A model generated the notes under the pieces. It did no database searches. It was not told the origin of the DNA and saw only the letters and a list, made by a program, of their open reading frames with translations. Positions 55,394-63,159 of a DNA stretch of 64,000 nt are shown piece after piece. The stretch's first letter is position 1, and every line of letters starts with the position of its first letter. Made by a program: the position numbers and the translations under genes. Source of the DNA: Candidatus Phytoplasma australasiaticum subsp. taiwanense (lineage in GTDB: Bacteria; Bacillota_I; Bacilli_A; Acholeplasmatales; Acholeplasmataceae); the NCBI GenBank assembly GCA_001307505.2, contig CP040925.1, positions 248,001 to 312,000 of the forward strand. Direction: 5' to 3'.

Positions 55394-55847
55394 CACTTTT
55401 TTAGAGCATTTTTTTGTTTTAATAATTAAAAAATAAAATTTTTATTTTTATTGTATGATTGATGATATTTGATTAATTTAATTTTAAAAGTGTTAAAATT
55501 TTCATCATAGTTAAAGTTTTGTTATTTTTATTGATTTTTTAGACGAATCACAAAAATCCATAAAATATATCATTTTTTTAATAAAAAATAATGTTTTATT
55601 TTTTTATTTAGTTTAAATTGAGATTTAATTTTTTTAGATTTTTGTTTATTTTATTTAATTAAAAGCTAATGGATTATAAATGTAATAAAAAATTAATTCG
55701 CACTGCTTCCCATTCGTTACACAACCAAACGAAGAGGTTACAGTGATAACATTGAATAAAAAATAAAGAAAAGAATTAATAATAAAGACCAATTTTAAAG
55801 TTGGTCTTTTTTTGTTTTTTAAAAAAAGATTATAATATAAATATACA
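55394..55847. other. AT-rich spacer with a terminator and a repeat trace
   Basis: Holds TTCGCACTGC and a hairpin of the PMU cassette kind at 55795-55814; nothing else supportable. Confidence 0.5.
55795..55814 (+). terminator. Hairpin terminator
   Basis: AGACCAATTTTAAAGTTGGT followed by CTTTTTTT; the stem is GACCAA/TTGGTC. Confidence 0.7.
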
Positions 55848-55895
55848 TTGTTGAATTATTCTTGTTTTTTAATAAATAAAAAAAGGGGTAAAATA

Positions 55896-57467
55896 ATGAA
55901 TTTAAAAATTTTTTCAATATCCATTATGTTTTTTGTAACTTTAATTTTTTCTAAATCTTATGACGTTTATGGCTGTGATGAAAAAAATTTATTGAAAACA
56001 TCAGAAATCAATTTATATAATCAAAATCCGGAAAAAAATATATATCAAAAAACTTCAGAAGATCAGAAGGATTATGTTTATTTTTATTTTAAAGAAAAAG
56101 TTTTAGATGTAGCTGATGAAAAATTAAAATTTGCAGCGCAAGAAAATTATATTCCTATTTTTTTTGATAAATCTAAAACTGATGAAGAAATTGTAAAATT
56201 TTTGAGAGAAATCAGTGAAGATACTCCTGTTAGAATTATGAATGAAACTTATGAAAATAGGAATCTAAATATTTTAGAATTTTTTATAAATTTTAAAATC
56301 GATAATTATTTTGAAGATTTTAAAAAAACCATTTTAGACGTTTTCGATGATAAAATGATAATTTCCTTTAGAAAAAATTTTATTTCAAGAATTATTTTTA
56401 GCGAATCAATGACTGATGAACAAATTATGGAATTTTTGAGAAGTACAAAAGGTATAAATTTTTTTTTATTTTTAATCGTTGGCGAGATATTAGAAGTTTA
56501 CAGAAATCAAAAGGGCGCCAAAGAGGCCTAAATTTCGTGCTATTTAACCAATAGCCAGGGGCCGATAAACCCTGAAAGGAGATGGTCGGTTTAGTAAACG
56601 AAAGAATACTGAATTATAGCAGACCATAAAAGCGGGTTGCGACGAAAGCAAATTAGTCAAGAAGACTCCGCCACCAAATAATTCGATGGAGAAGCCTGCA
56701 ATGGCCTAAGAAGGTAAATGGATGTAATTTCTGAACCTGTCTCGGAAGTTGCTTAAACGGACAGTCCAGAGTCTACTAGTATATATTTTGAGTACTGAGA
56801 GTAGTTTATCGAATAAAGAAACCTGGAATCAGCCTCTGAACGAGGATACTTCCCCTAAAGAATTAAGGTAGAAATTTAGCGTAACTTGGAGAATCCTAAA
56901 ACTAAGTAATTAAATTTACTAATCCGGAAATAAAAGCCCGGATGGTCAAGGATAAAGCATCTTCTTAGTAGTCGTAAGAGTAAACCTAAATTTGGAATAA
57001 TTTAGTTAATCGTCTTACCAAGAAGAGAGTTAATCACTCTTATAGGGCGAAAGAAGAAAGTAATTTACTAGTTATTCAATGGTATCGGGAAAAGGGGTTG
57101 ATATATTATGTCAACAACAGTTTCACCAGAAACTAAACTTTTACGAACATTGAGTAAAATTCAATATCGTTCAACAAATGGCAGTTCCTTAAAATGTAAG
57201 AATTGTCATCGAAAGGTAACAAATCAACAAATACACGATATCAGAAACAAGAACGATAAGAACAAATAGCTAATTAACCGTGAGGAGAAATTAGTTCTCG
57301 AAAGAGAGTAAATTATGGAAAGCCGGATGCTTGGAAACTTGCTTGTCCGGTTTGGACGGGGGCTGATTGTAAATAAAACAGCAAAGATAAATCGCTGAAT
57401 AAAACGCAATTAATCTATCCGTATTATTTACGATTTTTTTTCAAAAATTTTTTCTGATTCTAAATAA
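55896..57467 (+). CDS. Secreted repeat protein, C-terminus supplied by intron splicing
   Basis: Exon 1 55896-56512, intron 56513-57424, exon 2 57425-57467. Start at ATG 55896 (RBS AAAGGGG). Signal peptide about 1-29 (FSISIMFFVTLIFSKSYDVY, then GCDEKN). Two related ~75-residue blocks: VLDVADEKLKFAAQENY...KTDEEIVKFLREIS and ILDVFDDKMIISFRKNF...MTDEQIMEFLRSTK. Joining the exons gives ...EVYRNQN-IYDFFSKIFSDSK and a stop, so the frame continues. Unspliced it would end six codons after the junction (...KGAKEA). Function unknown; possible effector. Exon 2 converges with a dnaG fragment on the other strand, overlapping it by ~8 nt. Confidence 0.65.
56513..57424 (+). mobile_element. ORF-deleted group II intron (912 nt), copy D
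   Basis: Starts GGGCGCCAAAGAGGCC, ends CTATCCGTAT; domain V at about 57319-57352. EBS1 TTTTGA exactly complements exon end TCAAAA. Same RT deletion as copy C. Differs from it in one ~45-nt patch that forms the EBS1 hairpin (stem CTACT/AGTAG here, CTATC/GATAG in C). Confidence 0.92.
57108..57269 (+). CDS. 53-aa fusion of intron-protein start and HNH zinc tail (copy D)
   Basis: Same peptide as copy C (MSTTVSPETKLLRT...KCKNCHRKVTNQQIHD), in frame, with GGGGTTGATAT before the ATG. Two identical in-frame fusions most likely reflect descent from one deletion, not selection on the peptide. Confidence 0.35.
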   Translation: MSTTVSPETKLLRTLSKIQYRSTNGSSLKCKNCHRKVTNQQIHDIRNKNDKNK

Positions 57468-57535
57468 ACTTTTGATAATTTTTTAAGCCATCTTTTATTA
57501 ATAATTCATCAGCATCTTTATATTCGGTATAAGTG
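57460..57535 (-). pseudogene. dnaG C-terminal fragment
   Basis: Minus strand YTEYKDADELLIKDGLKNYQ then KFI-stop, similar to CKDVDDLLRQYGKAVYQKCF of the PMU primase. Cut off by the PMU-type end starting at 57536. Confidence 0.45.
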
Positions 57536-57671
57536 AGCTGTTCCGAAAATTTAGACACTTTTTATTTTTTAAAAATCTTGAAGACTAACTATTAAGTTAG
57601 TCTTTTTTTGTTTAAAAGATTAAAAAATAATTTCCTATCTTTTTTAAAAATTTTTTTTAGAAAGGAATAAA

Positions 57672-57840
57672 ATGTTAAAGCAAAAAAATTATTTAAAGAA
57701 TTTTTAAAAAATAAAAATAATTTAGCAATAATAGATCTTTATCTTGGTAAAAAACTAGTTTGTCAATTTTAATATTATTATCATGTTTCGACTAAAGAAA
57801 ATAGTTTAGTGGCTTAATCAGAGTTCTCGATTTAAGATTT
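57672..57840 (+). pseudogene. PMU sigma factor relic (left arm)
   Basis: ELFKEFLKNKNNLAIIDLYL and GKKLVCQF-stop-YYYHVSTKEN, in alternating frames, match the start of the sigma gene at 25917. The mirrored copy is at about 61000-61165 (minus). Confidence 0.75.
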
Positions 57841-58030
57841 ATTCTACTTTTACCATCAAATCAGAAACCAGAGAACTAATCAGCTTCAATTCCTCAAAAA
57901 AAACATAAACTGAATAATCTTTCTTTTCAAGAAGAGTTTTATGTTCCATATCTCATAAATAATCTTAATCCTCATCTATTAAACGACAACTGACATAGAA
58001 AAAATGATCAAAAAGGCAAGTAATTAATTT

Positions 58031-58058
58031 AAAGTCCCTTTGCAAAGGGACTTTTTTT
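58031..58058 (+). terminator. Terminator in the left arm
   Basis: AAAGTCCCTTTGCAAAGGGACTTTTTTT; mirrored at 60771-60800. Confidence 0.75.
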
Positions 58059-58189
58059 AGTTAAATCAAACCTAAAAAAAAGACTTTTTTTTAAAAAAAA
58101 GTTTAAGAACGGAACTGATTAATAATGAGTGATGCGATGATAGAAATTTACCGTGGTACCTATTATTAATTGTAATACTTTTGAGGTGC

Positions 58190-58640
58190 AGCGCAAGCAT
58201 CCCAAAAAGACCCAAGCTTCTTCAATCGCAATTTCATATTTTAAAAGGTCTTCTAGGGTGTATTCATAGTCATCTCGAGGATATTTCTTCTTAAAAGGGT
58301 TTTGTTTGGCTTTTAAAAAAAGCACAGATTAATCCTGCATGAGGATTTTTGAGTTCCAAGCAGAAGAAATTTTCGGCATAAGGATTGTAGGCAGGGTTAT
58401 CCAAACCATAAGTAGAAGTTTCAATGTTGAAATATTTTAAGATTTCGGGGATACTTTCTTTGAATAAAACATAAAAATCATATTTTTTCATTTTGGGTTG
58501 ATAGGATAGCTATTCTTTTCGGATAGTCTCGTAATCGGCTAATTTGATATCTGATTTATTTTGACGATGAAAATAAGAATTTGTATTAGCGCAGATGAGA
58601 GGAATAAAATTAAAAATAATCATGAATAATGTTATAAATT
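58190..58640 (-). pseudogene. Broken paralogue of the spliced secreted protein at 52483
   Basis: Minus strand: signal-like start MIIFNFIPLICANTN, ADYETIRKE then an in-frame stop, MKKYDFYVLFKESIPEILKY..., AENFFCLELKNPHAGLICAF, then a frameshift and RDDYEYTLEDLLKYEIAIEE. The ELKNP/KIKNP, (V/A)FF and Y(T/S)LE(D/E)L lines match the 52483 protein. Intronless, stop plus frameshift. Confidence 0.65.
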
Positions 58641-58737
58641 AATATTTAAAGAAAGGAATTTTTGGTTATTTTTGACATTTTTAAGGACCTCCTGTTTTTA
58701 GTTAATAAAGATATTTATTTATTATTAATAGAAATAA

Positions 58738-58763
58738 AAAAAAGACTCTTGTTTAAAGAGTCT
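58738..58763. terminator. Hairpin
   Basis: AAAGACTCTTGTTTAAAGAGTCT, between convergent or tandem minus-strand units. Confidence 0.65.
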
Positions 58764-58788
58764 GGCTATTTGATAAGTGATAGTTAAA

Positions 58789-58817
58789 TAAAAAAGACCC
58801 CTCGAAAGGGTCTTTTT
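58789..58817. terminator. Terminator after the SVM-M41 gene
   Basis: AAAAAGACCCCTCGAAAGGGTCTTTTT, symmetrical, just beyond the stop at 58854. Confidence 0.75.
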
Positions 58818-58853
58818 GGGGTTATAAAAAATATTTATTTCTTTTTATATATT

Positions 58854-59618
58854 TTATAAAAAAATACAGTTACAAATCGATTTAGATTTTTTTTGAACCT
58901 TGAATTCTTGATTTATTTCTTCTTGATTTATTTCTTGTTCATCATTAATTAATGTGTTTATGATTTTTTTAAATTCAAAACTTGACATTCTTTTTTTTTG
59001 TAATAACTCTTCAGCAATAATACATAAATAATTTCTATATTTTATTATAACTTCCTCTGCCATTTTTTGAGCAATATTTTTTAATATATTTTTTTGTTCT
59101 TCTATAGAATTGGCATTTGAGTATAAATCTAAAAATAATTTATTTTGAATAATTTTTTTTAATATTATTTTTATTTCTTTTTCGTCGTGTTGGAATCTAT
59201 ATTTAATTTGTTCTAAAGGTTCATTAGTTGTTTTTTCTGCTTCTATACCTCCAAAATAGAAAGCTAATTGATCCAACAAACTAAAATGATCATCATCTGC
59301 TTGAAATGTAGTAGTCCCTGCAATAAGGTTTTCTTGTTGTTTGTCTAAATTTATCCTTGCAATATCAATAAGAGAATGTCTTTGACCTAATTCATAAGCA
59401 ACTATGGCATGTCCTACTTCATGTAAGGCATAAATTTTATCAATATTTACTTCTGAATCATTCGAAAATAATATTTCTTCGTCTTTTACTTCTGAAAAAG
59501 ATTTATTTTTGTCATTTTTCATTGCCATAACTTTGTAATTATTTACAACGAATAAAAATCCTAAAAAAATAAATAAAATAATATTAAATAATGATAATTG
59601 TTTGTTTAATTTAAACAT
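58854..59618 (-). CDS. SVM signal peptide joined to an FtsH-type M41 zinc-protease domain (secreted protease candidate)
   Basis: 254 aa, intact, RBS AAAAGGAG. Residues 1-32: SVM signal (MFKLNKQLSLFNIILFIFLG, cleavage after VMA). Mature part: ALHEVGHAIVAYELGQR gives zinc ligands H66 and H70 with catalytic E67. DQLAFYFGGIEAEK fits the FtsH LGGRAAEE line. D145 in RFQHDEKEIKII is a good third ligand: 79 residues after H66, close to the 77 between H423 and D500 in Thermotoga FtsH. There is no AAA+ domain or transmembrane anchor beyond the signal. Upstream is a broken ITAARLE gene, the usual partner of SVM genes. It lies inside the giant inverted repeat. An exported ATP-independent peptidase acting on host proteins is the simplest reading, but activity is not shown. 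Confidence 0.82.
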   Translation of the reverse strand: MFKLNKQLSLFNIILFIFLGFLFVVNNYKVMAMKNDKNKSFSEVKDEEILFSNDSEVNIDKIYALHEVGHAIVAYELGQRHSLIDIARINLDKQQENLIAGTTTFQADDDHFSLLDQLAFYFGGIEAEKTTNEPLEQIKYRFQHDEKEIKIILKKIIQNKLFLDLYSNANSIEEQKNILKNIAQKMAEEVIIKYRNYLCIIAEELLQKKRMSSFEFKKIINTLINDEQEINQEEINQEFKVQKKSKSICNCIFL

Positions 59619-59642
59619 AAATAATATAACTCCTTTTTTTAT

Positions 59643-60410
59643 TTATCCCTCAGCTGAGGTGATTTCGTAGAGTTTGTTTAATTGAGAATAAATTAAATTT
59701 TTATATTGTTTTTCGAAAATTTCATATGTTTCTTATGACTCTTTTTTGGCTTTTTCAGCATGAATTAACATATCTTAATATTTTCTTTGGGTTGCTTCTA
59801 ATTTACCAATTTGAATTTTGATTTCGTCAATTTTACCAACTATTTTTAAAATTTCATTTCGGAGTTTATCGATTTTATTTTCGTTAACTTTTCTATCAAT
59901 TTTGAATCTATCAACTTCTGGTCGTTTTTTTCTAGTTGTTTTTCTAATGCTAATTTTTGTTGTTAAAAAGATATTATTTGTGGAGAAATAGAATTTAATT
60001 GCGATTGGTATTCATCACATTTATTTTGATATTTGTTAATTTCATCTTTTTTTCATTTAAATAACCTAAATCCAATCCCCAACTATTTTTAAGTTTATCG
60101 ATTTCTTCTTGTTCTCGTTCTGATAAATCAGTTGGTAATAAAGTAGGATTAATAGGTTCGGAAAAAAGATATTTTTTCATTTGTTCTAAACGAGCCGCAG
60201 TTGTTTTAATTTTAGGGATGGGTTGCTTTTTCACAGAACGTTTTGGTCTAGGAAGATTCGGGAGCACTTCAGAAGATAATGATTCTGGTGAAGATACTAG
60301 GGTTTTTTCTTTTTGATTTTGAAACCAGAAATAACAAAAAACAAGTCCGAAAACGATAAGAAGGAATATAAAAAACCATTTTTTTGAAAAAAATTTGATT
60401 TATTAATTAT
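59643..60410 (-). pseudogene. Broken ITAARLE-family gene upstream of the SVM-M41 gene
   Basis: Minus strand: transmembrane part WFFIFLLIVFGLVFCYFWF, then SVKKQPIPKIKTTAARLEQM and PTLLPTDLSEREQEEIDKLK in frame. A frameshift at LNEKKMKLTN is followed by a decayed coiled coil and the family ending TSAEG-stop at 59643. Closest to 18971. The SVM-M41 start lies 25 nt after its stop, the same spacing as at 19744/19768. Confidence 0.75.
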
Positions 60411-60587
60411 TAGAATAACCTTTCTTAATAATAGTGATAATTAAATAAAATAATTATCACTATTATACAATTTTATTAATAAAATTATTAACTAAAATAA
60501 TCATTTATTTAGAATTCTAACCATTTCTGGGATTTCGCACTGCACCTCAAAAGTATTACAATTAATAAAATCTGTTAATTATATTCA

Positions 60588-60618
60588 AGATCAACTTTCT
60601 TAGTTGATCTTTTTTTGT
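60588..60618 (+). terminator. GATCAACT-type terminator
   Basis: AAGATCAACTTTCTTAGTTGATCTTTTTTT with the shared upstream cassette (AAAAGTATTACAATTAATAA). It interrupts the otherwise continuous mirror symmetry between 58164-58195 and 60537-60570. Confidence 0.7.
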
Positions 60619-60666
60619 TTTTTTTCTTAGGATAGATGGTTGTTTTAATATTACTGCGGTCTTTGA

Positions 60667-61311
60667 AATAGGTACCACGGTAAATTTCTATCATCGCATC
60701 ACTCATTATTAATCAGTTCCGTTCTTAAACTTTTTTTTAAAAAAAAGTCTTTTTTTTAGGTTTGATTTAACTAAAAAAAGTCCCTTTGCAAAGGGACTTT
60801 AAATTAATTACTTGCCTTTTTGATCATTTTTTCTATGTCAGTTGTCGTTTAATAGATGAGGATTAAGATTATTTATGAGATATGGAACATAAAACTCTTC
60901 TTGAAAAGAAAGATTATTCAGTTTATGTTTTTTTTGAGGAATTGAAGCTGATTAGTTCTCTGGTTTCTGATTTGATGGTAAAAGTAGAATAAATCTTAAA
61001 TCGAGAACTCTGATTAAGCCACTAAACTATTTTCTTTAGTCGAAACATGATAATAATATTAAAATTGACAAACTAGTTTTTTACCAAGATAAAGATCTAT
61101 TATTGCTAAATTATTTTTATTTTTTAAAAATTCTTTAAATAATTTTTTTGCTTTAACATTTTATTCCTTTCTAAAAAAAATTTTTAAAAAAGATAGGAAA
61201 TTATTTTTTAATCTTTTAAACAAAAAAAGACTAACTTAATAGTTAGTCTTCAAGATTTTTAAAAAATAAAAAGTGTCTAAATTTTCGGAACAGCTCACTT
61301 ATACCGAATAT
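60667..61311 (-). repeat. Right arm of the inverted repeat (PMU left end, inverted)
   Basis: Reverse complement of 57522-58164, including the TIR (...CGGAACAGCTCA ending at 61297), sigma relic, terminator and MSDAMIEIYRGTYF start (minus). Beyond 61311 the flanks differ. Confidence 0.9.
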
Positions 61312-61605
61312 GACTATTTAGGTGATAGGAGAATAGATTTTTTGAAAAACCCTAACAAAAAAACATCATACGTCCATTGTGATAGTTAGAAAAAATTCGA
61401 AAATTAAAAAATTTGAGAAATTAAAGAAAACCAAGACTGATCATCGGAAGAATAATGATCAAAAAAAGATGTAAAGTTTATTTTAACAACCAAAAAAAAC
61501 GCATTTAAAATCCATCATACCAAACTTGGATGCGATGTTGGCTGTCATAGAAACAAAAATATGGTGTTTTTAAAGTCAAAAAACTAATCATTAATATCTA
61601 TATTT
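61312..61605. other. Decayed sequence right of the inverted repeat
   Basis: A short plus-strand reading (YLGDRRIDFLKNPNKKTSYV) then stops; later KFILTTKKNAFKIHHTKLGC. Nothing recognised. Confidence 0.35.
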
Positions 61606-61932
61606 TTAAGATTTAATTATTTGCAAAACTATAAAGAATCTACGGCATCGAAAAAATGATTTTTTTTGAAAAAAAATGGTTTGAGCTGCTTTACGTTTAT
61701 AATTTTGATATCGCCAAGTATTAGCAAAATGAATTTGTTCTAATTCATTTAACAATATTTGAGCTCCATTTTGCCCCACATCAACTTGTAATGGGTTGGC
61801 TGAATTATCCCAAATTTTACAGTGTAATAAAAAATGCTCTAGTAAATTACAATAAACCAAATTGTATTCCATTTGATAACTAAAAATCACAAATGGCCTA
61901 TGAAAAAACTTAATTATCAAAGTCCTCTTCAT
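61606..61932 (-). CDS. Possible gene or remnant, unknown
   Basis: 108 codons, M start at 61932, no convincing RBS. HRPFVIFSYQMEYNLVYCNL vaguely recalls the VFSYEM line of PMU DnaB, and QVDVGQNGAQILLNELEQIH is helical. The end is basic and low-complexity. It may be a decayed piece of a larger gene. Low confidence that it is expressed. Confidence 0.25.
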   Translation of the reverse strand: MKRTLIIKFFHRPFVIFSYQMEYNLVYCNLLEHFLLHCKIWDNSANPLQVDVGQNGAQILLNELEQIHFANTWRYQNYKRKAAQTIFFQKKSFFRCRRFFIVLQIIKS

Positions 61933-62137
61933 TATTTACAAAATTATCGATTTAAAATATCTTAATTTCATAAATTATTATTTTGTGAAAATAAAAATTG
62001 CTTTTTTATTAAATGTGCTTATAATACTAAAATATAAACAATTATGTTTTTGTATTATGTTTTTGTATTAGACAAAAACAATTCCTGATCATTATTTATG
62101 CTACATAAATACTTTACAAAAAGGAGAAAATTTTATA

Positions 62138-62380
62138 ATGTATGGTATGTTTTTGGGTACTTATTGTTTGTCGATATTAATATTAATTTTACTTATTTTA
62201 TCTATAATATTTTTAAGTCTCAGAATTTTTGAATTAATAATAAATTTTATTTGCACAATAAAAGATATTATTAAAAAAAGAAATAAAATTACTCTTTTAT
62301 TTATTATTTTGTTTATTATTTGGTTGATGGTATGTTTCTGGCTTTTTATTAAATGTGTTAACAATTATGTTTTTTTCTAA
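62138..62380 (+). CDS. Small membrane protein, first of a tandem pair
   Basis: 80 aa, RBS AAAAAGGAG 12-20 nt upstream. Two transmembrane helices (CLSILILILLILSIIFLSL; LLFIILFIIWLMVCFWLF) separated by a basic loop (IKDIIKKRNK). The ~90 bp before it (CTGATCATTATTTATGCTAC, then ATAAATACTTTACAAAAAGG) is duplicated before the next gene. Unknown function; size and topology would fit a holin-like or toxin-like peptide, but that is speculation. Confidence 0.55.
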   Translation: MYGMFLGTYCLSILILILLILSIIFLSLRIFELIINFICTIKDIIKKRNKITLLFIILFIIWLMVCFWLFIKCVNNYVFF

Positions 62381-62445
62381 AAAAACAATTTCTGATCATT
62401 AATTTATGCTACATAAATACTTTACAAAAAGAAGCAAATTTTATA

Positions 62446-62655
62446 ATGGATGAGGTTACTAAAAATATATTTTTTAATTTGATAGCAATTTTAAGCGTTT
62501 TCTTGTTAATTATGTTATTTTTAAGTTGCAAAGTATTGAGTTTAAAAATAAAAAATTTTATAAAAAAAATAGAAAATAGTATTTACAAAAGACATGCAAT
62601 TGTGAGTTTATGTATTATCATTTTTATTTGTTGTTTTTTTGTTGTTATTGCTTGA
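62446..62655 (+). CDS. Small membrane protein, second of a tandem pair
   Basis: 69 aa. Two transmembrane helices (LIAILSVFLLIMLFLSC; HAIVSLCIIIFICCFFVVIA) around a basic loop (KIKNFIKKIENSIYKR). Same topology and same duplicated leader as the gene at 62138, so the pair arose by tandem duplication and has diverged strongly in the coding part. RBS AAAAAGAAG is weaker than that of its partner. Confidence 0.5.
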   Translation: MDEVTKNIFFNLIAILSVFLLIMLFLSCKVLSLKIKNFIKKIENSIYKRHAIVSLCIIIFICCFFVVIA

Positions 62656-62929
62656 ATGATAAAAAAATAATAATATTAAATATTTAGTTAAAATAAAAAG
62701 AAGGAGTTACTCGAGAATGAAATGTTCTTTAATGGATTAATTTAAGCTTATCTGTTATAAGTATTTAGGGGAATTAATTATTAATTTTTTATATCCCGTT
62801 TTTTTATCTGTCAAGCGTTATAAAATAAATTTATTAAAATTATTAAGTTATAACTTATAATTTTCATGATTAGACAATTATTAAATAGCGTCTTCAGACG
62901 TTTTAGTGCATTGTTGATATACAAACATA
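62656..62929. other. AT-rich spacer
   Basis: Nothing supportable; an isolated GAAGGAGTTACTCGAGAATG near 62700 opens only a very short frame. Confidence 0.4.
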
Positions 62930-63095
62930 ATACTACCTTGGTGAAGCTTTTGTTCATAATGCTGATTTCAAATTAACTGATTTCTACCTGCACTTCAACC
63001 TTTTACGTAAAACTTTATCTCTCTTTAAAGATAAACATAATAACGATAAAGTAAAAGAAGTTGAAAATAATAAAAGAGTCAGCTCTGACTGGTAA
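62930..63095 (+). pseudogene. C-terminal fragment of an LGEAF-family gene
   Basis: YYLGEAFVHNADFKLTDFYL then HFNLLRKTLSLFKDKHNNDK and VSSDW-stop. The tail matches that at 13109-13043 better than the PMU copy at 33771. The 5' part is absent. Confidence 0.85.
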
Positions 63096-63159
63096 CAAAA
63101 TTATACCAACTATCAATATATTAAAATTTAAGAAATAAAAATTAAAGGAGATTTAATTA

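Larger units (their letters stand above)
57522..58164 (+). repeat. Left arm of a ~645-bp inverted repeat (PMU left end)
   Basis: Near-perfect reverse complement of 60667-61311. Starts in flanking sequence (ATATTCGGTATAAG), then the PMU-type TIR TGAGCTGTTCCG, the AAGACTAAC hairpin, a sigma relic, the TCCCTTTGCAAAGGGA terminator and the HU leader start MSDAMIEIYRGTYY. So both arms are PMU left ends facing outward. Confidence 0.9.

Noticed and set aside
57460-57535. Treating the dnaG fragment as proof that exon 2 of the 55896 gene is not real
   Set aside because: The two readings overlap by only about 8 nt at their convergent ends, which is compatible with both being real; kept as a caution.
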